Assembly (NCBI GenBank): GCA_949316495.1 | Contig: OX439010.1 | Span: 16,610,809-16,674,808 of the forward strand | Source of the DNA: Amphiduros pacificus | Taxonomy: Eukaryota; Annelida; Polychaeta; Phyllodocida; Hesionidae | Length of the DNA stretch: 64,000 nt | Reading direction: 5' to 3' | Shown here: in pieces, positions 36,150 through 47,580 of the stretch | How the letters are laid out: each line of letters begins with the position of its first letter | How positions within the stretch are numbered: position 1 is the stretch's first letter | Translations under genes and position numbers: made by a program | The notes under the pieces: model-generated | What the model saw: the letters and a program-made list of their open reading frames with translations, nothing else | What the model was told of the DNA's origin: nothing | The model's database searches: none

Positions 36150-36540
36150 GACACTCTGAGGGGTTGCATGATGAGGAAGAGTTAGGAGCCAATATGGCGG
36201 CCAGTGACGTCGCTCTCCTGTCGAGAAGGTTTTATCTGCTGTTCTGCTCGGCCAGGCCAGTCTTGTATGAGCTACCCACTACCCCTCAGAGGAGGGCGTA
36301 TAAAATATATTAAAGGAGTATGGCCTGTTTAATTGTCACCCCTGGGGCAGCACCCAGCCGAGTTAACCTGGTACTTGCATATATAATAAACGTCACACAA
36401 GGGACATATTGAGCCAGAATCTCACCTCAGCAAGAGTGTTACACTCTCGCTTGTAATTTGCCGTCACCGCAGGCGATTTATTACCTCTGCCGTTTGAGCG
36501 GCCTGAAACTGATTTAGGGCACACACAGTCCATGCAACCT
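36150..36540. promoter_or_regulatory. Candidate regulatory island with YY1-like and CRE sites
   Basis: AATATGGCGGCC (YY1-like) is followed within a few bases by GTGACGTCGC (a near-palindromic CRE, TGACGTC). Further on come TATAAAATA near 36300, GTTAACC and CGTCAC words in a GC-richer, low-repeat context. This resembles a CpG-bearing promoter or conserved enhancer. No open frame or splice donor consistent with a first exon was found downstream. Confidence 0.35.
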
Positions 36541-38640
36541 ACCCAAGCCAGAAACAAGCACAGGCAGAAAATGAAGACAAAAAATTGCCAACTGGCAGGC
36601 GTTTTTTTTAGCCGTCTTCAGAGGCTTGTTTTTCTCCACAGGAAAACACCAATCAGGAAGACAATATATGTTGTGTCTTGCATCCTGTTATCACAAAGAA
36701 CAAGAGTAGACTTTTTAAGATGATTCACGATAGTCATGTAAATGTAAGGCTTTTTTAATGCCTAACTAGTTAACTAAAAGAAAAAACTGCCTAACTAAAA
36801 GAAAAAACTCAGTAAATAGAGAGGTTTAAAGTGGTTAAAATACAGATACAGATTAAAGTGGTTAAAATACAGATAAAATAACATGATAAAATCTGCACAA
36901 TTAAGAGTTTTTCCCACACAAGCAATGTCTCAGATGTATTTATACATTGTTACCATTGTTGTATTGTCATGAGCAAAAGGACAATGTAATATAGGTCAAA
37001 TAAAAAGAATTGAAATGCATTCTGCTAAGAAATCACAGGGGAATATTTGAGGTAAATATGAGTCGTAAACATTGGGGCAGAAATCACATACAATATGAGA
37101 GCATTTATGGTAAAATAGGACCCAGATGTTGCCGCTGAAATGAGAGGAGCATATAAATGGGCAAATAAAACTCAAATATCATGGTTAGTTGCAAAAAAAA
37201 TTGAGCATGGATAAATGGCATGTGCCCATTAATGAATAAATGGAACTCCAAAAACTGCTGCGTAGAAGTCCCAAAAGAGTATGTTTATGGTGAAAATAAA
37301 GTATTTTGGGCAGAGGAATCATATGGGGGTTGTAATTTGTTGGTAAAATAGAGCTCCGATATCAGGGACTGAAATCACCTGAGTACAATCGCATCAAAGG
37401 TGAATTGATGTGTTGTGTAACCGCGGCATATTTACTAAGGATGGTTCAATAAAGACCCCCATAAGCTGACACTGTTCTGGACGTCTTTATGGAGAAGTGA
37501 CTGCCAAATGACATCGGCTCATTGATTTACTGAAACGTAAAATCTGTACCGGCCTCTGCCGGCCTCTACCACCGGTCAGGATGCATTTATCTTGTCCAAA
37601 TAAACACACAGAATCGTTACTGGAAAATACCAGACGTACTTGATATCGTCCTCGTATTTGATATCGTCCTTGGGGCCTGTGAAGCGACCAAATCCCAAAT
37701 CTCCTCGTAATCTCAGCAAAGTAAAAAGTGTTTTCACAGGCTAAATTGTGTGGAGAGAGAAGGCCCAAGTGTTATCGATTAGAATGGTGTTATGTTCAGC
37801 CGGAATGAGTTGGGTATATTTATTGTTGTAAAAAAGAATAATAAGTCCCTTCTTTGAAATGTGGTTAAGCATGACGACGTGTTTATTTTGTCTTTCATAA
37901 AGAAAGAGACATTTCAGACTATTTTTGATTATCAAATTTGATTAAACATTACCAAAAGATTAAATATTTGTGACAAATTCATTGAAGTAGAACTATTGTT
38001 TTTCACAAGTGAGTGGTAGAATAGTTTGCAAAGCAAGGCACTATGGTAGAGATACAATTTCTCTGTTTATGCTATAATATACACAAGTCGTGTTGATAAA
38101 AGCACTCGATCAATCATTCTACCAACTTAGCCTTGCTATTGATCTGATCTTGACCTTTGTAATTCACCACTTTATAACACGATGGTAAAACTCTTTAAGG
38201 TCAGTCATTGGCAAATTCAGAAATAATGTAAAGATAGATTAAATGAGTTTTTATCAATGCAGACATTTGATATACTCTCTTGACATTGTTGATTTCCAGG
38301 TAATAGGAATTGCTTAATTTGATTTAAACATATGGTGAAGGTCTTGGTCTGTGGTGATGGTTTGCACTGAACAAAGCCCTGTAGGGCATTAATAACATGC
38401 TCACTCACCAAACAAATACCTTTCATACCGCACTGGTCTTGGGGGAACTTTTTTGCAGGTCATGAGAAGTTGAGATTTGGTACATTTGTGTGTATCAAGG
38501 AGAAGAAAATAGCTGAAATTTTGGGCATACCTAGCATCGCCCCATACATGCTTTTATAAAGGGAGGGCTGGTACCCTATCCCAAATTATCCCACAATGCA
38601 CCACCAAATAAAATATGTTTAAATTACTGTGTTGATAGTT
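36541..38640. other. AT-rich non-coding DNA
   Basis: Short local duplications occur near 36750-36890 (AAAGAAAAAACT twice; TAAAGTGGTTAAAATACAGATA twice). A GC-richer patch at about 37480-37740 holds GCCGGCCTCTGCCGGCCTCTAC-like and TTGATATCGTCCT duplications. No exon is recognised. Confidence 0.6.
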
Positions 38641-38645
38641 TGAAG

Positions 38646-38900
38646 TGATAGACATATTGGCACTGAAATGAATAAATGATTGAATGGTAAATGTCAAAAG
38701 CCATTGAATGTGCCTATGTGGGTTCCATATAAAATAAGGATGGCTTATTTGAACTATTCTTGCATTTATAATCTCCTATTTCGGTTAGTGATAGACATAT
38801 AGGCACTGGATGGATGATTGAATGATTGAATCTTATAGATAAAAACTGAGAACTAAGTGAATGTGTATACATTTGTTCCATACATATAAAGGATGGCATA
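38646..38900 (+). repeat. Diverged duplication of about 145 bp
   Basis: TGATAGACATAT(T/A)GGCACTG begins at 38646 and 38789. Each copy continues with GATTGAATGG/GATTGAATC, a GTGAATGTG-like word, a GTTCCATA(T/C)A word and GGATGGC(T/A)TA (38738 and 38890). It is an old tandem duplication, and the open frames over it are not conserved between copies. Confidence 0.75.
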
Positions 38901-41757
38901 TCTGGAGAAACATAAAACTGCTTTGATCAAGTATTCAAAGAACGGGATTGTTTCTGAGAATGTTGTATTTGTGTAAACTCTCACAAGACAATAAGCCTTA
39001 AAAGCGATCTGCAAAATGGGAAGCTCCACCCTTTTCTTTTAAGTCAGTCTTTTCTTCACATGTTGATGTTTGGTACCTAATGGGCCTAGTGGATTTTTTT
39101 TATGAGTGAAACTCATTAATATGGCAGAGTATTAAAGGCGACTCCTTCCTCGGCATAATCACCAGATAACCCTGCGCACTTCAATAAAGTTGCAGTCTTT
39201 TTTAGATTTTTTCCACCAGGCATGTCAGTGGGCGCATATTAATCAACAAGCTGTCTGCTCTGGTTTTCGTTTCCACATGCCATACCCTGTCAGAATTGTT
39301 TTCTGACAAAATTGAACAGACGGGTGCAACTAGGCCAAATTTTCACCATTTTTTTCATTGAAAGATATAGATAAATGTGTTTCTATTGTGTTTCGTTGAA
39401 AAAATATGTTTTATAATGTGATAGTTGAAGTGAAGGAGACAATTCGTTCACAAAATGGCAACAAACAGCTCTATGGCTGGAGGGCGGGCTGCTTGGCTGT
39501 GGAGCTATATGGAGAAGTCGTGTCAGAGGTCTGCTAGTCACTTTCCTCAAAATGCTGCTCTTTTTGTGTGGAGACCGGAAACTCCCCACTGCCGTACATT
39601 ATGGATCAGTGCCCGCGGTCCCTTTGAGACGACACCGGCCAACAAATCAGATTGGTACATAGCTTCCTCTCGCCATGGTTACTACAAGCCATTCTCCGAG
39701 GGCAATTTGCTGAAAAACGCTATTCAAAACACACTGTGACATATTGTCTTTTGCATATTTTTTGTCAACATTTGCGTTATTGTACCGTAGAGCTTTCCGA
39801 ATTCTTTCAGGAAAACACAGCTCCTTCAAAAACACCCACATTACCATCATTAGCGATAAGAAATATACAACTTTGCAGTCCATTTAGGAAATGATCTTGT
39901 CTGGGTTTTGTCCTGGTCTACATATTTCACTCTCAAGATCTCAGTGTTTTAACCTTTGGCTCTCAAGTAAATTTACTTACACTTCAGATTCTATGTTATT
40001 TAACCTGAGATATAGTTTTTTTCTGCATTATTTAATCTGAGATCCATTTCTTTAAACACCCCCTTATTAGTGTGCGGAGTGGTATGTAGCGTAGAATAAT
40101 GATAGAGGATGTATGAATATTATCTTATATTGGGGATGTTATTGGTGTTAGTAGGTGCTAATCAGAATCCCAAATAACCAGGTTTTCCCACACAGAAAAG
40201 GCATATGATTCACATATGATTATATTTCTTTGGTAAACCACCACTTAAGTATGACTCAATTTCTGTCATCAAGACGAAGATGAAAGAAAATTGTTGTGTA
40301 AAATAGTTGGTATTCCATGTCTTTGAATCAAAGTATTAGATATCAGCTCTCATATTTTAAAGATTTTTGTTCCTGTGGGAAATGTAAAATTGTTCTGCTG
40401 AGATAAAATCTGGATAAATTCTGTGGGAAAAAAAATGTGTTTGTCAACTACGGGTTGTGGTAAGCCTTTCAAGATGGCAACTTACAGATTTACATAAATG
40501 GTTGGTTGCTATTCTGTATAAAATGCTTCTCTTTCAATGGTAATTTGTTATGGCCTAATTTGCCTACCCACATCTCTCTTAGGCTGGAAAGAATGCTGGG
40601 GGATGCTATTTTTCTCAAGGGGACACTTGTCTCCTCCACACGCACAGCTGCGGGGCGTGAATGTTAACGTTTCACGGCCATGTTTGACATTGGGTAACAA
40701 TGGCCCACCTGGTTTCTGAAGGTGTTGTGTTCCTTGATGAATAGATAAAACTTAATGATGTTAGGATGTTCGTTGGCTGTGTTCATGGTTACTATGACAG
40801 TCGTGTGAACAGTTTTCACTGGTACTTTAAGGACCTTTGGGTCTTTGCTCTTTGACCTTATTAGTGAATTTAAATTTAAGGACCTAGAATTTTGAGGTTT
40901 AACAGCAGGGACCTTTGAATGAATAGAAAAATTCTGGTGGAAATGTTGCATTAGGACAGGTAAAGTGCACTTTTGGTGTTTATAGGACATTTCAGATATC
41001 AATTCAAATTAAATCAAATCAGATAACGTTGATTGTCCCGTGAATGGTCTCCCATGGGATCTTTGCACTTTAAGTTTAAGGAGGGCACTTTTTTAATCTA
41101 GTTTAGTCCTTACATTATTTTTGAGAAAATGGACCTGAATATAAAAAAAAATGTTCTAATGGGAAAACTGTATAAGGATGCAAGTAAGATGCACTTTTAT
41201 TACTTTGGAGACCTTTTAAATTTCAATTCATGTGAATAAACCTCACTCAGTTTTAAAGCCATCTCTTTGAGAGTTTTTAACTTATCACTCAAACATAATC
41301 TTAGATTTAATGATTTTCATCAGCACGGAATCCTTGAAGATTTATTTCGCCAAATGCGCAATGATAATGTGAGGGATTCACACTACTGTGACATTCACAT
41401 GGATCAGCAGCCATCTTGGATCCTGTTTGAGTTGTATTCACTGTGAATGCACTAGAATATGAAATTCACTGCAATTAAAGTTTGATGTCAATAACATTTT
41501 GAAGAAGAATAAAAATGAATAAACTTTCTTATTCTTCAACTTTTGATTTGATTTGTGTTATCTTCCAGTTGGGCACAAGTTATATCATATAAGAAAACAG
41601 CATATTCATTTCTGAACCAATTATTTTTTCAGAATGTACTCCTTAACAGTTAGTTTGTTTTGTTTTTTTAATCAAAAGTGTTATAAAAATATGTTATTTT
41701 CCATGAAAAGAATGGTAGATCTGAGGAAGTGATTTGCATGTGTGATAATACAGAGAA
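38901..41757. other. Non-coding DNA with islands at 39110-39320 and 39420-39740
   Basis: The second island is GC-richer, carries 68-94 codon frames on both strands, and has CGCCATGGTTAC (an RFX half-site relative) and CAGATTGGTAC. No protein domain is recognised, and overlapping frames on both strands argue against a real exon. From 39740 to 41757 the sequence is AT-rich. A patch at 41010-41090 (ATTGTCCC, CCCATGGGATC) recalls the 3' end of a non-LTR retroelement but is too weak to call. Confidence 0.5.
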
Positions 41758-42224
41758 ATTGGGGACACTGTCCTCACAATGGGGAAATTGGGGAACACTT
41801 TGGGGATACTGTCCTCACAATGGGGAACACTTTGGTGATACTGTCCTCGCAATGGGGAAATAGGGAACACTTTGGGGATACTGTCCTCGCAATGGGGAAC
41901 ACTTTGGTGATACTGTCCTCACAATGGGGAACACTGGGGAACACTTTGGTGATGCTGTCCTCGCAATGGGGAACACTTTGGGGAACACTTTGGGGATACT
42001 GTCCTCGCAATGGGGAACACTGGGGAACACTTTGGTGATGCTGTCCTCGCAATGGGGAACACTTTGGGGAACACTTTGGGGATACTGTCCTCGCAATGGG
42101 GAACACTTTGGGGAACACTTTGGGGATACTGTCCTCGCAATGGGGAACACTGGGGAACACTTTGGTGATGCTGTCCTCGCAATGGGGAACACTTTGGGGA
42201 ACACTTTGGGGATACTCTCTCCAC
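41758..42224 (+). repeat. Irregular minisatellite, about 11 units of 31-46 bp
   Basis: Units combine GGGGAACACTTTGGGGATACTGTCCTC(A/G)CAAT with one or two extra GGGGAACACT(TT) sub-units, so unit length varies. GTGATGCTG and GGGATACTG forms alternate in the right half. Neither strand has stops in several frames, which yields spurious frames up to 170 codons. Overlapping open frames on both strands mark it as repeat-driven. Confidence 0.96.
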
Positions 42225-45200
42225 AATAAACACTCCTCAGACTTGTAACGTTCTGTAGTCGGGGGTTTATTTATGATAAAAGCCAATCAGAATCATACAG
42301 CCGACCGGGGGATTATAAAGCAAGGATTACACTGCTTTAATTCCCGATGATAATCCCAGCAAATTAGTTCATTGTTTCCCTGGAGATGGTTACCGGGGGA
42401 GGGAGCATTCTCCGGCAGCTGGTTGTGTATTATTCTATGGCGGCCACCACTGTATTCTCTCCACATCCAGGGCCTAGACCTGCAACAATACAGCCATGCA
42501 ATCTGCCCATATATCAGGTCTAAATACAAACAATTTTATGGAGGATGTGAGCGTGTGTGTGTCTTTTGGTGAGGTTTAATTGGCTCAGTTAAAAAAAAAT
42601 GTTAAGATTGATGTGTATTTTATGCGCGGTTCCTTGAATTGTGTGTAGCATTTTGTTTTCCACTCGTTATTTGAACATCCTCTGTGAATGAGATGTGTTT
42701 GACACTTTTTGCTGATTAGATTAAACATGATGTGGGCTGTCGCTACATCAAATGAACACATTAGCGAGTGAACCATTCTCGGGGAAAAATTAAGTTTTGA
42801 ATGTCATGCTAAAAGGGCAACTTAATTATCATGGTAAAACATTAACCTCAGACCTGATGCACTGAAGAGGGCATGAGACAGCAGTTTTGTGCTGTTGTGG
42901 TAAAAAGGGCAGTTCACAAGGTCATCACAAGGAAGAAACAATGACCTAATGGCGTGGTAAAAAAGGTCATGATACAAGGTAGTTTGGACACGAGCACTGC
43001 TCTAATAAGCGAGCTTGATCTGCGGTGCAGATGAGACGAGACAGGTCTGACACGGGCTGCGGCAGCTGGCAAAGAAGGGAGATGTGAACGGAATAGGGCA
43101 AAGCTGAAACCATGGCAACTAGCAAATATTGTGCGAGAAACGTCAGGTCTGATGAGGGGTTAACCCTGGGATGACAGACAGGCACACACATATTCATAAC
43201 ACACAGTCTGACAGGATGATATCTTTTTGGTCTAAATCTCTCACAACATGATTGCTATGCCAAAATAAGCATGACCTTGTACTTCTAACCAAAAGCAAAT
43301 GTTCCCCTCTTCATGCCTTCCTTAACATAATGTTTTTCAGAGCTTGCTCAAACAGAATTTGATATTATTGCAACCAGTGTGTTTTATGTCCCAGAAATGC
43401 TTTGGAAAATAAACAGGTTTTGTCAGGTTTTCATAATAAAACTTCAACTGAGCTGTTTATCTCATGATATCTATTATGAGTCTCTCATGTAAAAGTAATA
43501 TATTCACAAAAAATATTTCAAAAATCACATAAATTTTGTCTCTGTTTGTGTGAAATCTGGCAAAACTCAATTAACAAATTGAAAAAAAAACTGTATCCCT
43601 TTTAGCATGATAATTCGGCTGTTGCCACATAATTTGCCTAAAAGTTTTTATTGTCTATCACACATTCAACTGTGAAATGAGTCTCCTGCCAAATGGCCAC
43701 CATCAGCAGATACTGACCAATTACCAGTGGATCCACATCCCGATGGATACAATTTCATACAAATTATATGCACTTTTTTCTCATGTTTTTGTCAGCAGAT
43801 GTTTCCTCCATTAACAGACATGTGGAAACATTGACTGGCACCCTCTCATGCACCCACACATGCTAACACCATATAGAATTTTGACTGGCACCTTGACATT
43901 TATCTGCTAAAATTGTGGTGAATTTATAACAGATTGGGTGAAATCAATTTAGCATATTGCTCAATATCCTTTACATATCAACTACACCTGTCAACATAAA
44001 GGATGCTTACTTTTCCAAATAACTTTCATGTCTGTTGCTTCAGACATTTTTGTTTTAGCCTCACAATATATGGTGTAAACAGTCTGGTTGAATCAAAACC
44101 CAGATGTTTGGCACTGATAAAAATGGTGTCCAAATTTAAACACGGTCACACATGAGATCACAGAGAGGTATATTATGTGACGTTATTTGTTCACGCCAGG
44201 CCATAATTTGGCCATATATATAATTTGGCCATATATAAGTAAGTTTCATGATACAATATAGTCACGCAGTAGTTCTGCCAGAATGTGAATTGTGTCTGGG
44301 TGTGACCAGAGAGATGTCTGACCTGAACTGATAATGAACCTGAGTAAAATTGCATACATTTGACCCTTGTCCGATTAGACATGGCACTGACCTGACCTCA
44401 ACATGACCTTGTCTCCTTTGACCTCACCTCAATGTTCCAATGACCTCTTTATACCAGATGAGGGAAAAATATGTCCAATAGTTCAAACTAATTATATTAT
44501 TCTGATTATTTTTGAAGTGTATGAAATTTCAGGTTTTTGTTTTCTATTTGAAAGAGATTCACACGGTGAAGTGTCTTGAAGACAGTTCTTAATTCCTCGT
44601 CCAGCACTCTGGGGTCTGGGATTTGATTCATATTGACCAATGCCTGGTACTGCACTTAATTTGCACATGGTGTGTGATGTTGGCACTGGGACCTGTCATC
44701 ACAGATAAAGACACAACCCATCAGAGCCCCATAAATCAATACTGCCTGTCTAGGGGCTCAAAGAAGGGGCCGTTAAATATAAGCATCTCCCGAGAGAGGT
44801 TGTTATGTCATATTACTATAATTTGTTCCACACATTAACAAAGATAATGGGGTAAGACATAGATTTTCCCAGGAAACACATTATTTTTTATATCTGCCTT
44901 TAAAATTACATGGGTTAAATTCAGGTTTAACATGTCAAGATCTTCAAGCATACCGGTATCTTAAATTAATTCATCACACCTTTCCAGAGCTGTGTCAGAT
45001 GTGTGAGTCATTGTTTCCTCCATAAAGATTATTAATATATGTATATTCCAGTTTTCTGCTAAGATCTTTTGGAGTCTAAGATCTTCTGGATTCTGTTATT
45101 GATATTAGCCTCACATATCCATATCTGGATTTCCCCTTTAATCGGCTTACATAATTCATGATTTATCATGACAATTTGGCCTGCATATTCTAATCATGAA

Positions 45201-45359
45201 AACAAATCTTTCTTTCTTAGCCTTGCAGACGTGAAAACAATTATATAACAATCTTACTTTGCTGCAAAGTCTCATGATCAATGCTGGCCAGGAAAAGCTC
45301 AGAGATAAGCAAACAGAGTGGTTAGTTATTATCTACTAGAATGATGAAACAATATGTTA
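42225..45359. other. Non-coding DNA with an island at 42240-42560 and a half-site cluster
   Basis: The island right of the minisatellite is GC-richer, with AGCCAATCAGAA, ATGGTTACCGGGG and GGCGGCCACC. About 42830-43200 is moderately complex, with AAGGTCAT sites facing a TGACCT and a CCATGGCAAC. A TGACCT cluster at 44.3-44.45 kb is listed separately. A 17-19 bp duplication with GGCCATATATA lies at 44200-44240. No exon is recognised. Confidence 0.55.
44319..44446 (-). promoter_or_regulatory. Cluster of six TGACCT half-sites
   Basis: TGACCT occurs at 44319, 44388, 44393, 44404, 44419 and 44441, all in one orientation (AGGTCA on the minus strand), with a TCACCT at 44424. The site at 44404 reads TGACCTTG, the extended monomer form used by FTZ-F1/ERR/ROR-type receptors. 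Six copies in 128 bp is far above chance for a 6-mer. Whether the cluster is selected or comes from local duplication is open. Confidence 0.5.
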
Positions 45360-45615
45360 TTTTTCCTTCCATGTTGTACTCATATTTACTGTATTAGTAT
45401 TTGTATAATGGAGAGAGTGTTAGTATCTATTTGCATATTAGAGAAATCGTCCATACTTCTCTGTTGGAGAGAGCCTTAGTTTAGCTACAATAGTGAGAGA
45501 GTTATGAGAAAGTGTGTTAATATTAGTACATTGACTTGTACATTTGGTTATTGGAAAGTGTGTTATTAGTTGACTATTGGGAGTGTATGTTAGTATATTT
45601 GTGTATTGGATAAGA
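45360..45615 (+). repeat. Degenerate repeat of TTAGTATTTGTATATTGGAGAG type
   Basis: Words such as TTAGTATTTGTATAATGGAG, TTAGTATCTATTTGCATATT, GTGTTAATATTAGTACATTG and TTAGTATATTTGTGTATTGG recur at irregular 25-50 bp spacing with GAGAGAG links. It looks like a strongly decayed minisatellite. Unit boundaries cannot be fixed by eye. Confidence 0.6.
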
Positions 45616-47558
45616 GAGACTCCAGCTGTGCACTGCCCCTCAATGGCTACTACTTGTGGATCAATGCCTCAAAATACCATATTTTCTTGTGTAGATCTGG
45701 GGCCTAGATCTGGTCTGTAATATCAAGATCCCGTTCATGACTAGGTGGAAACATGAGGGAAATACATTGATGACCTTCTCTCTATATGTGTTGGAATATA
45801 TAAATGGAGGCGCTGAATCAAGATCTTAATAGGTATATATTGGTGTATGGATATTTGGGGACCTCTCTCAAGGCTGCAAAATGTTATGGTGTGATGGAGC
45901 TAGGTCGAGAGTTGATCCCTGAGATAATACACCAGATCAACACCCAGCCCTGCCTGTCAGATTATCCTGGATTAGGGCAGATTAGTGGGAGATTTAGCAG
46001 CAGATTTAGCAGATTAGCTCTTACACACCGTGTTGCATATGTGAATAGATTAAAGTTGATGGGCTTGTCTGTAGAATCAGGGGATTAGAGAAATATATCC
46101 ACCCGAAAATTGTTAGGCCCCGGAGCAGCTTTATGCGATTTCACCAAAAACAGCTTTTGCCTACGTGTGAAAAATCGGTGATCATCCATTTTGAAATTGA
46201 TTGAATTGTCGGTGAGAGAAGGGGGCCATTAATCAGGGAGTCCACCATTGGAGCAGAATAAATTCACGAGAAACTGCAATCATTAGCAGCCTGGAGTAAG
46301 ATGGATAGATTAAACTAATTGGTGAGAAGAGTATGCCGCTTGAAATCAGAATTAGCCATGTATGTGGGTAGGGTGCCTGCCTAAGACTGGCTAATTACCT
46401 TTTTATATGTGCAGAGGTGTTCAAAATGGAAGAGGTCAGGTCTGTGTCAGTTAATGCATCTCACACTGAAGCTGACACATTTGTGTTTTATCGGGCAGCT
46501 ATTTAAAGCACAATATGCCCTTCAAGAGACGTCTATATATAATATAGCTCATATTATATATATAGATATAGATATATATATTAAATACACTCCTATACAC
46601 TCCTATAAGCCATCTATGCGATTTTGAAATGTAGTAATCACCGCTTCCTGCCATTGTTATTTTGGACACTTCTTATAATTGTTTCAGATTGGTCTAAATG
46701 ATTGCATTATCTCCCATCATTGTCTCGACTGCTGTGATTGGTCCCTAAACCAGATGTACATCTGGACATCATAGGATTATTATTAAAATGAATAATTGTT
46801 ATCATTCAGTCTTTATTTTGTCATCTATTTTTTTTTGTACAGGTCAGTGTATGATTGAAGTGATAGAGATATATATGATCTTACATAAAAGCCAGCAATC
46901 CACACAGGTATAATACCATACAAATACTTGTCTAATTGGGCCTAATATGCAATATACAGAGATAAAATGAACGCTTTGATTGGATTTAATGAGGAAAGCA
47001 TGTCTTTATACATTCCTGTTTTAAACCAATCATTCCCTGTAGATGAAGTTTTATCATGAAAGATGTGATTTGTGATATTCAAGATATATTTAATTTTAAG
47101 AAAGATAACTAAACTATTTGCTCACAATATTCATTGCCTTGTGTCTAAAATGTAGGTTCCTTTTATGATTTCTTTAAAGCCAAATTAGGAGATGAGAAGG
47201 GTGTCAACCAGATAAATGTAGTTCATGCCTTAACTTAACATTTACATTTTACACATTTACAATTCACATTTTCGAGAAAGAACTCCATGTCGGAAATTGT
47301 ATTTGGTTTTTTTTTTCATATATATTGGCGTCGTCAATATGTAGAGATGGTTTAAAAAGGATGAGGTAAAGAAATGCTAGTAGCAGATGATATATCACGT
47401 TGCATATTGTGTAGTTTAGTCCCAGAATGAGGCCATGAATCATTCTTTCTCTGCAGTCTCTTCTCTCACATCCATCATTTCCCCACAAACATTTGTTACC
47501 ATAAAAGCAGCAAACTTCACAACTCATATTTCAATATTTCCCAACTGAAAGGACCAGG
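45616..47558. other. Non-coding DNA, unrecognised 94-codon frame included
   Basis: A 94-codon plus-strand frame (45804-46088) starts MEALNQDLNRYILVYGYLGT and ends in a stop. It has no domain or motif I know, no clear upstream promoter and no splice context. About 46090-46400 is moderately complex. A TA-rich microsatellite-like tract lies near 46540-46580. TGATTGGTC occurs at 46735-46743. I do not call a gene. Confidence 0.5.
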
Positions 47559-47580
47559 TTTTTTTTTTTTTTTTTTTTTT
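47559..47580 (+). repeat. Poly-T run, 22 bases
   Basis: A homopolymer between CCAGG and CGCGCTTATG, with length probably variable. No target-site duplication or retroelement body is seen next to it, so it is not called as a SINE or LINE tail. Confidence 0.95.

Noticed and set aside
39455-39739. A 94-codon plus-strand frame starting MATNSSMAGGRAAW
   Set aside because: Overlapped by long frames on the other strand and lacking any recognisable motif; more likely a low-stop regulatory island.
40990-41095. A possible LINE or SINE 3' end (AAATCAAATCAG, ATTGTCCC, CCCATGGGATC)
   Set aside because: Only short words resemble known retroelement tails; no body, box A/B or target-site duplication is visible.
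41774-42286. A 170-codon minus-strand frame and overlapping frames on both strands
   Set aside because: They are produced by the GGGGAACACTTT-type minisatellite; simultaneous open frames on both strands show a repeat artefact.
45804-46088. A 94-codon plus-strand frame in a moderately complex region
   Set aside because: No domain, homologue known to me, promoter or splice context; length is within chance for a GC-balanced island.
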